Source: Natronosalvus caseinilyticus
GTDB taxonomy: Archaea > Halobacteriota > Halobacteria > Halobacteriales > Natrialbaceae
Direction of reading: 5' to 3'
NCBI RefSeq assembly: GCF_017357105.1
Contig: NZ_CP071596.1
Location: forward strand, 248,001-312,000
Length of the DNA stretch: 64,000 bases
Shown in pieces: positions 16,993 to 25,870 of the stretch. The position numbers and the translations under genes are program-made. Under the pieces are notes generated by a model. It was not told where the DNA came from and ran no database searches. It saw only the letters and a list, made by a program, of their open reading frames with translations. Numbering within the stretch: the first letter of the stretch is position 1; the number at the start of each line of letters is the position of its first letter.

Positions 16993-17832
16993 TCACGTCT
17001 CGGTCTCGTTTTCTGACGACGGCTCTTCTTCGACTACGTCACGCGTCGCGGCTCTCGCGTCCTCTACCCACTCCGGAGCCGTGACGTTCAAGTCGGGGTC
17101 ACCGACGCGATTGGTCGACAGGTCGTTGACCACTGTGAGCGTTTCCTCGTGCTCGACCTCGTGCTCGAGGCGGAAGGCCCGCACGTACCCGTCTTCGTGG
17201 ACGATCATCCGCATCGAGGCGTTCTCCGTGTCGTGGACGCGCGTGTCGGGATCCGTCGACTCGAGGACGTAGTACGTGTCGTCCTCGATAGTTGCGCGCG
17301 AAACCGTCACGTTCTCCATCGATCCGAGGCCCTGCCGGATTGTCCCTGCCCCCAGGAACCGCGAGGGGAACGCGTCGAACCGATCGTACCGAACCGATCC
17401 GTCCGGTCGATGCGAACGCACGTAGGTCTCGTTCGCCCGCCAGACGTCCTGTCTGATCACGAAATCGTCGTGAAGGGGTTCGACGTACTCGTGGCCAACC
17501 ATCGGACCGCCGGCTTCGGCGGTCGCGTTCGACGAGCTTCGTCGGACGATAGAACCGTTGGGATGGTACCACGTGACCGTCTGCTCGAGCGTGAAACTCC
17601 GTTCGACCAGGATGTCGGCGTGAGCGGTACCCACATCGTGCGGACTCGTCACGCCCTCACTCGTGAGTCCTGGAAGCAGTTCGTCCGACTCCGAGGGCTC
17701 CGGATCCACCGGCTCGTCGACGCCGTAGGGCTCTCGATCGATCTCTTCGACACCCGAGCCGAACGCGCTGCAACCGGCGAGGAGGACGACCAGGAGGATC
17801 ACGAGACCAGCACGCGAGGCGGTACCTTGCAT
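16993..17832 (-). CDS. Haloarchaeal lipoprotein, paralogue of the one at 22107-22880
   Basis: A 279-residue secreted lipoprotein with Sec-type signal and lipobox (LLAGC, Cys21). After the anchor comes the signature DREPYGVDEPV, then a beta-rich domain (about 60-255) with several NxT/NxS glycosylation sequons and a Glu-rich tail. The same signature ([11 protein letters not shown]) and layout occur in the gene at 22107. The overall pattern resembles outer-membrane-carrier LolA-like beta sheets (ERSFTLEQTVTWYHPNGS, then repeated strand patterns), but this is only an impression. Function unknown. Confidence 0.8.
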   Translation of the reverse strand: MQGTASRAGLVILLVVLLAGCSAFGSGVEEIDREPYGVDEPVDPEPSESDELLPGLTSEGVTSPHDVGTAHADILVERSFTLEQTVTWYHPNGSIVRRSSSNATAEAGGPMVGHEYVEPLHDDFVIRQDVWRANETYVRSHRPDGSVRYDRFDAFPSRFLGAGTIRQGLGSMENVTVSRATIEDDTYYVLESTDPDTRVHDTENASMRMIVHEDGYVRAFRLEHEVEHEETLTVVNDLSTNRVGDPDLNVTAPEWVEDARAATRDVVEEEPSSENETET

Positions 17833-17957
17833 TACCGACCTGTATTAGTGGTGTCATCTTACACGTTTGGGTTGGGCGCGTCGTGTCGGCGGACATCGGA
17901 GTAGTCCCATCGAACGAGAACGGAGGGTTCAATGCAACTGGTACCATACAGGGCCGT

Positions 17958-18122
17958 ATGAACTGCCACTACTGCGACCAGGAAGCCGCTTTCGCCGCCG
18001 AGTCCGACGGGCTCAGGGTCGGCCTCTGCGAGGAGCACTTCCGGGAGCGGTTGCAGGAGCTCGCCGAGGCAGACGGTCTCGAGACGCTGAAAGAACGAGT
18101 CAACGTCGACCGCGCGGAGTAA
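17958..18122 (+). CDS. Small zinc-finger-like protein
   Basis: A 54-residue protein beginning MNCHYCDQEAAF with CxxC (Cys3, Cys6) and a second pair as C..H in GLCEEHFRERLQEL (Cys28, His31). This looks like a single treble-clef or zinc-ribbon-type metal site followed by one long amphipathic helix. I recognise it as a conserved small haloarchaeal family (I believe DUF6757), without known function. The ATG at 17958 is preferred over an upstream frame extension because the conserved part begins there. It converges on the ferredoxin gene, 19 bases apart. Confidence 0.8.
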   Translation: MNCHYCDQEAAFAAESDGLRVGLCEEHFRERLQELAEADGLETLKERVNVDRAE

Positions 18123-18141
18123 CGCCGCCGATCACGCCTTT

Positions 18142-18553
<412 letters not shown>

Positions 18554-18652
18554 AAGTGCAGGACGGGAACGACTCTCGAATTTTTGACTAGTCTTCGCTG
18601 CAGTGGCCTATATATTGGATGAGAAGGGAACGTGACCGGCTAACCGGTGATC

Positions 18653-19297
18653 TCAACAGACCGGCTTCGGGTTCGCTCCCAGCCCCTCGAGGGTCTCGAC
18701 GTACTCGCCGTAGGCAGCCTCGATCGCTCCCGTCGCGGCGTCCTGGGCCCGGTTCCAGTCGTCCTCGGATTCACAGACCGTCGAGAGCACCTCGAGCGTC
18801 GCCTCGCGCTGGGTCTCGAGGTCGTCGCCGAAGTCCCGGAAGACCTGGGCGGTCCGTGGGTCGGCGCTGCCGACGAAGAAGCCGACGGTCTGGCTCTTCG
18901 AGCGGTCACTGGCGAGGATGCGGCCGAGGAGGCCGCCCAGCCGCGAGGCGGTGTCCTCGCGCCCGCGAAGGTACTCGTGGAGCGCAGGCGTCTCGGCCGT
19001 CTCGGGGTCGTGATCGTCCTTGAGGTGGTCGGTGACGGTCTCGTAGTGGTCGCGCTCGTCGCTCGCGGCTGCCGCGAAGGCCTGGCGAGCGCCGTCGTGG
19101 GGTTCGTCGTCGGCCCAGTTCTCGAAGGTTCGCCAGGCGGCGTACTCGGCGTCTGCGGCCGCCCGGAGGACGGGTTCGGTGTCGATGTCGCCCTCAGTTG
19201 CGGCGTACAGCGACTTCGAGGAACCGAGTCGCGAGAGGGGAGTCCGGTTCTCGTCTTCGATGGTCTCGAGGAACGTGTCGGTGTCGATGTCGGTCAT
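18653..19297 (-). CDS. Ferritin-like (rubrerythrin-family) protein
   Basis: A 214-residue all-helical protein. Four helices carry Glu/His patterns of a ferritin-like bundle (LRAAADAEYAAWRTFENWAD, AAAASDERDHYETVTDHL, a DDLETQREATLEVLSTVC helix and AATGAIEAAYGEYVETL). I recognise the haloarchaeal family sometimes labelled rubrerythrin or, misleadingly, antitermination protein. The metal-ligand set is incomplete compared with true rubrerythrins and the rubredoxin-like domain is missing, so catalytic activity is uncertain. It sits upstream of the ferredoxin gene on the same strand, but the ferredoxin has its own promoter. Confidence 0.75.
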   Translation of the reverse strand: MTDIDTDTFLETIEDENRTPLSRLGSSKSLYAATEGDIDTEPVLRAAADAEYAAWRTFENWADDEPHDGARQAFAAAASDERDHYETVTDHLKDDHDPETAETPALHEYLRGREDTASRLGGLLGRILASDRSKSQTVGFFVGSADPRTAQVFRDFGDDLETQREATLEVLSTVCESEDDWNRAQDAATGAIEAAYGEYVETLEGLGANPKPVC

Positions 19298-19449
19298 GGG
19301 TCTGCGTAAACGATGGATGCGGAGAATCGTGTTTCTATCGCTGTGTTCGGCTCTCGCCGATCACGGCGATGGGCGAATCGAGCGAACTCGAGCGCTCGAG
19401 CGCTCGCCCTTTCGAATTCGTGAGTACGTCGAGATCAGTACAGCGCCGT

Positions 19450-20316
19450 TCAGCTCCCGTCGCCGGTCTCGATCGGTGCGTTGACGAGGTTGCCCCACTC
19501 GGTCCAGGAGCCGTCGTAGTTGACGGCGTCCTCGTAGCCCAGCAGTTCGTGCAGCGCGAACCAGGCGACCGAGGAGCGCTCGCCGATACGGCAGTAGGCG
19601 ACGGTCGTCTCGTCGCCGTCGATGCCCTCCTCGCCGTACAGTTCCTCGAGTTCGTCGCGGCTCTTGAACGTGCCGTCGTCGTCGGTCACGGCCGCCCAGG
19701 AGATGTTCTTCGCGCCGGGGACGTGGCCGCCGCGCTGGGCGGTCTCCTGCAGTCCCGGGGGCGCGAGTACCTCGCCGGAGAACTCCTCGGGCGAGCGGAC
19801 GTCGACGAGCGGCAGGCCCTTGTCGATGGCGTTCTCGACGTCGTCGCGGTAGGCGCGGATGGACTCGCGCGGGCCGGACGCATCGTATTCGACGGCGGAG
19901 AACTCGGGGACCTCGTCGGTCGTCGGGTAGTCGTTCTCGAGCCAGTACTCGCGGCCGCCGTCGAGCAGGCGAACGTCGTCGTGGCCGTAGTACTTGAACT
20001 GCCAGTAGGTGTAGGCGGCGAACCAGTTGGCGTTGTCGCCGTACAGGACGACCGTCGAGTCGTCGCTGACGCCGTGACTGCCCAGCAGGTCCTCGAAGTC
20101 CTCCTTCGAGAGGATGTCGCGGGTCGTCTGGTCCTGGAGCTGAGTCTCCCAGTTGAACCCGACAGCGCCGGGAGCGTGGCTCTCGTCGTAGGCTTCGGTG
20201 TCTACGTCGACCTCGAGCAGCCGGTACTCGGGGTCGTCGCTCTCGAACTGGTCGAGTCGGTCGGCCACCCAGTCGGCGGTGACCAGAACGTCGTTGGCGT
20301 AGGTGTCGTCTGCCAT
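19450..20316 (-). CDS. tssA: Sulfurtransferase with two rhodanese domains
   Basis: A 288-residue thiosulfate or 3-mercaptopyruvate sulfurtransferase type enzyme. The first, non-catalytic rhodanese domain spans about 8-130 and the second, catalytic one about 150-285. The active-site loop has Cys242 in AYCRIGERSS, the CRxGxR-type loop of thiosulfate sulfurtransferases. It moves sulfane sulfur, for example in cyanide detoxification or sulfur donation to tRNA thiolation or Fe-S assembly; the physiological acceptor is unknown. The start at 20316 (MADDTY) fits the domain boundary. It is divergent from a second tandem-rhodanese gene. Confidence 0.92.
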   Translation of the reverse strand: MADDTYANDVLVTADWVADRLDQFESDDPEYRLLEVDVDTEAYDESHAPGAVGFNWETQLQDQTTRDILSKEDFEDLLGSHGVSDDSTVVLYGDNANWFAAYTYWQFKYYGHDDVRLLDGGREYWLENDYPTTDEVPEFSAVEYDASGPRESIRAYRDDVENAIDKGLPLVDVRSPEEFSGEVLAPPGLQETAQRGGHVPGAKNISWAAVTDDDGTFKSRDELEELYGEEGIDGDETTVAYCRIGERSSVAWFALHELLGYEDAVNYDGSWTEWGNLVNAPIETGDGS

Positions 20317-20358
20317 GGCCGGTACTATGGGGACGGCACGGAAAGCGACTGGCGAATC

Positions 20359-20394
20359 GGCCAATACGGTCGTCGCTCGACCATACTGGCCAAT
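20359..20394. promoter_or_regulatory. Repeat elements in the divergent rhodanese promoter
   Basis: GGCCAAT occurs twice (20359-20365 and 20388-20394), flanking an inverted repeat GGTCG-N5-CGACC (20368-20382). The set lies 40-80 bases upstream of the minus-strand sulfurtransferase and 160-200 bases upstream of the plus-strand one. It is operator-like, but no regulator can be named. Confidence 0.4.
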
Positions 20395-20555
20395 CTTGCC
20401 GCCACTTCGAAGTGCCTCGGGACCGCGACCGGCGTTCTCGAGGCGTTTCCGACCGATCGAGTTCGGGGTTCGGTGAGTATTGCCGCTACCTCGGTCAGAC
20501 GGGGACACCTGCCGTGACCGGTGGTCTCTGGAGCCTCGACGACGAATCCTCGTCG

Positions 20556-21365
20556 ATGAGCGCTTCTATCGTTGCCTCGATTGACTGGCTCGAAGCCCAC
20601 CGGGAGGACCCATCGGTCCGCCTCGTCGACGTGCGCGACGCCTGGGAGTTCGACGGCATCGGTCACCTGCCGGGGGCGGTAAACGTCCCGTTCGACGCAT
20701 TTCGCGACCGCGAGAGCGACGACCCGGGGACGCTTCCGGGGCACTCGGTCGTCGAATCCCTCCTGGGTTCGGCTGGCGTCGAGCCCGCGGACACCGTCGT
20801 GGTCTACGACGACACCTACGGTGTCTTCGCCGGCCGGGTGCTCGTCACCCTCCATCTCTACGGTCACGACGACGTTCGCCTGCTCGAGACTGATTACAGC
20901 GGCTGGGCCCGCGAGCACGAGACGTCCCAGGAGACCGGGACGGTCACCGAGACGACCTACGACGCGCGGCCGCTCGACCTCGAACCGAGTCCACTGGTCG
21001 ACGCCGAGACCATCGAGGCCGCGCTCGAGGACCCCGACTCGGACGATCACGTCCTGGTCGACACGCGCGAGCGCGAGGAGTTCGAGACGGGGCACCTGCC
21101 AGGGGCCGTCCGCTTCGACTGGCGCTCGACCGTCGACGAGGACCGCCGTCGGCTCAAACCCAAAGATGACCTCGAGGACCTGTTCGCCGACCACGGAATC
21201 ACACCTGACAAGCGAGTGATCCTCTACTGCAACACAGCACGCCGGATCAGCCACACGTACGTCGTTCTCCGCTGGCTCGGGTTCGAGCGCGTCGCCTTCT
21301 ACGAGGGGAGCCTGACCGAGTGGGAGGCTCGAGACGGCGTGATCGAGCGGGGAGCGAGCGGGTGA
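20556..21365 (+). CDS. Second tandem-rhodanese sulfurtransferase
   Basis: A 269-residue protein with two rhodanese domains (about 5-125 and 145-265). Domain one has LVDVRDAWEFDGIGHLPGAVNVP; domain two has LVDTREREEFETGHLPGAVRFDW and the active-site Cys225 in LYCNTARRIS. This loop (CNTARR) differs from the CRIGER loop of the divergent neighbour, which suggests a different donor or acceptor. ATG at 20556 is chosen because it starts the first domain. The pair of genes facing away from each other may be co-regulated by the shared 240-base region. Confidence 0.9.
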   Translation: MSASIVASIDWLEAHREDPSVRLVDVRDAWEFDGIGHLPGAVNVPFDAFRDRESDDPGTLPGHSVVESLLGSAGVEPADTVVVYDDTYGVFAGRVLVTLHLYGHDDVRLLETDYSGWAREHETSQETGTVTETTYDARPLDLEPSPLVDAETIEAALEDPDSDDHVLVDTREREEFETGHLPGAVRFDWRSTVDEDRRRLKPKDDLEDLFADHGITPDKRVILYCNTARRISHTYVVLRWLGFERVAFYEGSLTEWEARDGVIERGASG

Positions 21366-21470
21366 GCGTACGTCCACGAGCACGTGAATGAACGGCCCCG
21401 AAAACTGGCCGTGTTGAGGCGTCCCGCACGGACAAAGGGCTTAACCGGCCCGACGAAGTACACACGAGGC

Positions 21471-22028
21471 ATGCAGCACGTGAAGATTCCGCAGGACCGG
21501 ATCGGTGTCCTCATCGGCGAGGGTGGCGAGACGATGCGTCGGATCGAGTCCGAAGCCGAGGTCCGTCTCGACATCGACTCCGAGAACGGGTCGGTCGCGG
21601 TCGAGACCGTCGGCGACCCCGTCCGCGGCCTCAAGGGGCCCGAAATCGTCCGAGCCATCGGCCGCGGGTTCGCCCCCGACGACGCGCTCCGTCTGCTCGC
21701 CGACGATATGATGCTCTTCGATCTGGTCGACATCGACGCCGCCGCCCGCAACAAGAACGACCTCCAGCGACAGAAAGGTCGACTCATCGGCGAGGGCGGG
21801 CGCACGCGCGAACTCATGGAGGAACTTTCGGGCGCCTCGGTCGTCATCTACGGGTCGACGCTCGGCATCATCGGCACGCCCCCGGAGGTGGACGCCGCCC
21901 GGACGGCCGCCGAGATGTTGCTCGACGGCGCCCCCCACGGCGCGGTCTACTCGTTCCTCGAGGACCGGCACAACGAGATGAAACACCAGGGAATGCAGTA
22001 CCACCGCTTCCCCGGCGGCGAGTCCTGA
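21471..22028 (+). CDS. KH-domain RNA-binding protein (archaeal Dim2/Pno1-like)
   Basis: A 185-residue protein with two KH-type domains: VKIPQDRIGVLIGEGGETMRRIE in the first and a GRLIGEGGRTRELMEELSG motif in the second. This is the archaeal Dim2/Krr1-like protein that binds the 3' end region of 16S rRNA and takes part in small-subunit maturation and possibly translation initiation. ATG at 21471 gives the usual family N-terminus (MQHVKIPQDRIG). No neighbouring RIO kinase is seen here, although it is often linked to the gene in other archaea. Confidence 0.92.
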   Translation: MQHVKIPQDRIGVLIGEGGETMRRIESEAEVRLDIDSENGSVAVETVGDPVRGLKGPEIVRAIGRGFAPDDALRLLADDMMLFDLVDIDAAARNKNDLQRQKGRLIGEGGRTRELMEELSGASVVIYGSTLGIIGTPPEVDAARTAAEMLLDGAPHGAVYSFLEDRHNEMKHQGMQYHRFPGGES

Positions 22029-22106
22029 GTGCTCTGATCGAGTACCGAACGTCCCGCCGCCCGATCGCCCACACCGTTTTTACGCGTGCCATGTCTTGAC
22101 AGACGC

Positions 22107-22880
22107 ATGGACGCCCTGGCCGGGACTCGTGCACTCCTCGTCGTCGCCTGTCTCCTGCTCGCTGGGTGTACTGGCCTGGCCGGCGACGATTCCGTCGATC
22201 GAGAGGCCTACGGCGTCGACGAACCAGTCCAACCCGACGAGAGTCCCGACGTCGCTGGCCTCGGAGCGGACAACGTCACCAACTGGATCGCGCTCTGGTC
22301 CGGTCACGTCGGCTATCTCGAGGGGACGTCGTACGAAGCGACCGCCGAGGTAACGTATGTCGACCCAAACGGGACGGTACTCGAGACCAGGCGATCGAAA
22401 GCAGTCGTCACCGGAACCGGTCCCGAACGAATCACAGTCGAGCGTACCGAGCACGACCCCGAGACGAACGAGACGGCGACGCGAACGATCGATCAGTGGG
22501 TCGATGATAACGGAGCCGCACACCGCCTGACCGAGGAGAATCGAACGACAGTCAACTCCGGGCCCCTGGTTTCGGATCCGGCCACCCGACTGCTGTTCGA
22601 GCCCGGAGCACTGTTCGACGCCGTCGAGGCAGTGACGCAGACGAGGTCCGACCGAGGAATGCGATACGTCCTGACGGGGAGCGGCAACGTGGTCCCGTAC
22701 CAGGACGCCGAATTCGCCGTCCTCGTCGCCGACGACGGGTACATCGAGCGACTGGTGCTGCGAGGCAACGGGACGCGACGGGGAGAGCCGGTCGAGGTCA
22801 CAGTTCACGTCACCGTCGACCGGGTCGGCGAGGTAATCGACCTCGAGCGACCGGACTGGGTCCCCGCGAACACCCGGTAA
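22107..22880 (+). CDS. Haloarchaeal lipoprotein, paralogue of the one at 16993-17832
   Basis: A 257-residue lipoprotein with signal and lipobox (LLAGC, Cys22) followed by the [11 protein letters not shown] signature. A beta-rich domain (about 50-240) contains [25 protein letters not shown] and a C-terminal [12 protein letters not shown] segment matching the paralogue's VGDPDLNVTAPEW. Several NxT sequons suggest surface glycosylation. It may extract or bind a hydrophobic ligand if the fold is LolA-like; that is speculation. It lies between the KH-protein gene and the thermosome, with its own ATG at 22107. Confidence 0.78.
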   Translation: MDALAGTRALLVVACLLLAGCTGLAGDDSVDREAYGVDEPVQPDESPDVAGLGADNVTNWIALWSGHVGYLEGTSYEATAEVTYVDPNGTVLETRRSKAVVTGTGPERITVERTEHDPETNETATRTIDQWVDDNGAAHRLTEENRTTVNSGPLVSDPATRLLFEPGALFDAVEAVTQTRSDRGMRYVLTGSGNVVPYQDAEFAVLVADDGYIERLVLRGNGTRRGEPVEVTVHVTVDRVGEVIDLERPDWVPANTR

Positions 22881-22994
22881 GAGTGAGCGGCTACAGGGGC
22901 ACGGCAACCAACCACATATATACTCGCCAGTGCCGCCATACACAAACGCACGACTCGAGCGCTGTGTGTCGAGTTGGCAAACTCGATAGCGAAG

Positions 22995-23004
22995 TTTTTA
23001 TATA
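22995..23004 (+). promoter_or_regulatory. Thermosome gene TATA box
   Basis: tttttatata at about 22995-23004 is a strong archaeal TATA box centred 25-27 bases before the ATG at 23025. This predicts a leaderless or nearly leaderless transcript and supports that start over the earlier in-frame ATG at 22974, which lies upstream of the box. Confidence 0.7.
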
Positions 23005-23024
23005 GAATAGCAAACAATCCATCC

Positions 23025-24716
23025 ATGACTATGTCACAGCAGCAAATGGGCAACCAGCCCCTCATCGTCCTCTCCGACGACAGCCAGCGGACGTCCGGTA
23101 AGGACGCACAGTCGATGAACATCACGGCCGGGAAAGCCGTCGCCCAGGCGGTACGCACGACACTCGGCCCGAAGGGGATGGACAAGATGCTCGTCGACTC
23201 GACGGGTAACGTCGTCGTCACGAACGACGGCGTCACCCTCCTCACGGAGATGGAGATCGATCACCCCGCCGCCAACATGATCGTCGAAGTCTCCGAGACC
23301 CAGGAAGAGGAAGTCGGCGACGGCACCACCTCCGCCGTCGTCGTCGCTGGTGAACTGCTCAAGCGCGCCGAGGACCTCCTCGAGCAGGACATCCACGCCA
23401 CGACCCTCGCCCAGGGGTACCGCCAGGCCTCCGAAAAGGCCGGCGAGGCCCTCGAAGAGATCGCCATCGACGTCGACGCAGACGACGAGGAGATCCTCGA
23501 GCAGATCGCCGCGACGGCGATGACCGGCAAGGGCGCCGAGAACGCGAAGGACCTCCTCTCGGAGCTCGTCGTCCGCGCAGTTCAGACCGTCGCCGACGAG
23601 GACGGCGTCGACACGGACAACGTCAAGGTCGAGAAGGTCGTCGGCGGCTCCGTCGAGAACTCCGAACTCGTCGAAGGCGTCATCATCGACAAAGAGCGCG
23701 TCAGCGACAGCATGCCGTACTTCGCCGAGGACGCTAACGTCGCCCTCATCGACGGCGCCCTCGAGATCAAGGAGACCGAGATCGACGCCGAAGTCAACGT
23801 CACCGACCCCGATCAGCTCCAGCAGTTCCTCGAGCAGGAAGAGGCCCAGCTCAAGGAGATGGTCGACCAGCTCGTCGACGTCGGCGCCGACGTCGTCTTC
23901 GTCGACGGCGGCATCGACGACATGGCCCAGCACTACCTCGCCGAGGAGGGCATCATCGCGCTCCGCCGGGTCAAGTCCAGCGACATGAACCGTCTGGCTC
24001 GCTCGACCGGCGCTCGAGCCGTCAACAGCGTCGAGGATCTCACCGAGGACCACCTCGGCTTCGCGGGTAGCGTCGCCCAGAAAGACGTCGCCGGCGACCA
24101 GCGCCTCTTCGTCGAGGACGTCGAGGACGCGAAGGCCGTCACCCTCATCCTCCGTGGCGGCACCGAACACGTCATCGACGAGATCGACCGCGCCATCGAG
24201 GACTCCCTGGGCGTCGTCCGCACGACGCTCGAGGACGGCAAGGTCGTCGCCGGCGGCGGCGCACCCGAGGTCGAACTCTCACTGGCCCTGCGCGACTTCG
24301 CCGACTCCGTCGGTGGCCGCGAACAGCTGGCCATCGAGGCGTTCGCGGACGCGCTCGAGGTCATCCCGCGCACCCTCGCCGAGAACGCCGGACTCGACCC
24401 CATCGACTCTCTGGTCGAGCTCCGCAGCGCCCACGACGGCGGCGACACGGCCGCCGGACTGGACGCCTACACGGGCGAGACGATCGACATGGCCGAGGAG
24501 GGCGTCTACGAGCCCCTGCGCGTGAAGACTCAGGCCATCGAGTCGGCCACCGAGGCCGCGGTCATGCTGCTGCGCATCGACGACGTGATCGCCGCCGGCG
24601 AACTGAAGGGCGGTAGCAGCGACGACGACGGCGACGACGAGATGCCACCCGGCGGCGGTATGGGTGGCGGCATGGGCGGCATGGGCGGTATGGGTGGAAT
24701 GGGCGGCGCGATGTAA
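23025..24716 (+). CDS. thsA: Thermosome subunit (group II chaperonin)
   Basis: A 563-residue subunit of the double-ring ATP-driven protein-folding chaperonin. Motifs: [14 protein letters not shown] and [19 protein letters not shown] in the equatorial domain, [15 protein letters not shown] at the ATP site, [18 protein letters not shown], and [15 protein letters not shown]. The C-terminus is a Gly/Met-rich tail (GGMGG repeats) that projects into the cavity. Start at 23025 ([12 protein letters not shown]) follows from the TATA position; the ATG two codons later is also possible. The gene is monocistronic. Other thermosome paralogues, common in haloarchaea, are not in the window. Confidence 0.97.
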   Translation: MTMSQQQMGNQPLIVLSDDSQRTSGKDAQSMNITAGKAVAQAVRTTLGPKGMDKMLVDSTGNVVVTNDGVTLLTEMEIDHPAANMIVEVSETQEEEVGDGTTSAVVVAGELLKRAEDLLEQDIHATTLAQGYRQASEKAGEALEEIAIDVDADDEEILEQIAATAMTGKGAENAKDLLSELVVRAVQTVADEDGVDTDNVKVEKVVGGSVENSELVEGVIIDKERVSDSMPYFAEDANVALIDGALEIKETEIDAEVNVTDPDQLQQFLEQEEAQLKEMVDQLVDVGADVVFVDGGIDDMAQHYLAEEGIIALRRVKSSDMNRLARSTGARAVNSVEDLTEDHLGFAGSVAQKDVAGDQRLFVEDVEDAKAVTLILRGGTEHVIDEIDRAIEDSLGVVRTTLEDGKVVAGGGAPEVELSLALRDFADSVGGREQLAIEAFADALEVIPRTLAENAGLDPIDSLVELRSAHDGGDTAAGLDAYTGETIDMAEEGVYEPLRVKTQAIESATEAAVMLLRIDDVIAAGELKGGSSDDDGDDEMPPGGGMGGGMGGMGGMGGMGGAM

Positions 24717-24780
24717 GCGCTCCAGGCGCCAAATCCCACCTACCATCGCTCTCGAGTAACGCACGCGGAGTCGGCCCGTA

Positions 24781-24793
24781 TTTTCCGTTTTTT
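24781..24793 (+). terminator. T-rich terminator after the thermosome gene
   Basis: TTTT followed by TTTTTT (24781-24784 and 24788-24793), about 70 bases after the stop codon. Oligo-T tracts of this kind are the main archaeal termination signal. No strong hairpin precedes them. Confidence 0.55.
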
Positions 24794-24929
24794 CGCACCG
24801 GACAGCGGCGTTTGATGTCCTCGGTCTGCCGACGACCCACTCGAGACGTAACTATAGAGTGTATAGCTAGAAAATCTGGCCGCTAATGGAATCCTCGAGC
24901 GCGCAGCACCTACGCTCGCGGTGGTCGCC

Positions 24930-25796
24930 TCAAATCTGTCGCTCGAGCGCCGCCGCCAGCCGATCGTAAAATCCCGGTTCGTACTTCGTCGCGGCGTCGA
25001 TCGTCGGACGGGCGTTCGTCTCGTTGACGACGGCCTCCCCGGTATCCGACACGAGGAGGTCGACCCCCAGGAACGGAATCTCGAGGTCGTCCGCAACCGC
25101 GAGCGCGAGGTCCCGGAGGTCGCCGGGCAAATCGACGCCCGTGGCCTGCCCACCGCGGTGGACGTTGTGCTTCCATCGCCCGTCGGCTCGAGCGCCCTCG
25201 GGAAGTTGTCGCTCGACTGCGCCAACGTACTCGCCCTCGAGGACCATCACGCGGTAGTCGCTCGCGCCGGGCACGTACTCCTGCACGAGAAAGGACTTGT
25301 CGCCAGTCGCCCGGTAGTCGTGGACCAGCGAGAGGTACTCACAGATCCCAAGAAACGAGTCGAGGTCGTGAGCTTTCGCGACGCCGACACCGCGAGTCGT
25401 CGAGTTCGGCTTGACGACCACGGGTGGGTCGAAGCGCTCGAAGACGGCCGTCAGTTCCTCGTCGTCGACTGGATTGGAGACGTAGACGGTGTCGGGAACC
25501 GGGAGGCCAGCGCGCTCGAGGCGGGCGAGGACGCCCGCCTTGTTCCGGGACGTGACGACGGACTCGAGGTCGTTGAGCCAGGGCACCTTAAGCAGGGCGT
25601 CGGCGACGCCGCCTTCCATCAGCCGGCCGGGGTAGACGAAGCCGAGGTCGTACTCGTCGGGGGTCCAGGGCGGTTCCCTTAGCGGAACGGTTCGTTCGCG
25701 AACCGGCACGTGGTGGCAGGTGATCCCTCGTTCGGCGAGGGGCTCGCACATGCGTTCGAAGGTCTCCTGCCGGTTGGCGACGGCGAGGTCGATCAT
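24930..25796 (-). CDS. ATP-grasp protein of the RimK type
   Basis: A 288-residue ATP-grasp ligase resembling RimK/glutathione-synthetase-like enzymes. It has SRNKAGVLARLERAGLPVPDT at the domain entry, VVVKPNSTTRGVGV in the nucleotide loop, FLVQEYVPGASDYRVMVLEGEYV and GVDLLVSDTGEAVVNETNARP with the metal-binding Glu/Asn. Such enzymes join a carboxylate to an amine using ATP; the substrates are not evident. It follows the alcohol dehydrogenase gene at a 74-base distance on the same strand, so it may be part of the same unit or independent. Confidence 0.88.
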   Translation of the reverse strand: MIDLAVANRQETFERMCEPLAERGITCHHVPVRERTVPLREPPWTPDEYDLGFVYPGRLMEGGVADALLKVPWLNDLESVVTSRNKAGVLARLERAGLPVPDTVYVSNPVDDEELTAVFERFDPPVVVKPNSTTRGVGVAKAHDLDSFLGICEYLSLVHDYRATGDKSFLVQEYVPGASDYRVMVLEGEYVGAVERQLPEGARADGRWKHNVHRGGQATGVDLPGDLRDLALAVADDLEIPFLGVDLLVSDTGEAVVNETNARPTIDAATKYEPGFYDRLAAALERQI

Positions 25797-25870
25797 ACCG
25801 GTAGTGGGTGTGAGTCGGTAAAAGGTCCAGCGCCTCGCCGGTCACGGACGGGTCAGTAATCGTAGTCGAG

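Noticed and set aside
22974-23024. N-terminal extension of the thermosome from the ATG at 22974
   Set aside because: The TATA box at 22995-23004 lies inside the extension, and family members begin close to the [10 protein letters not shown] segment.
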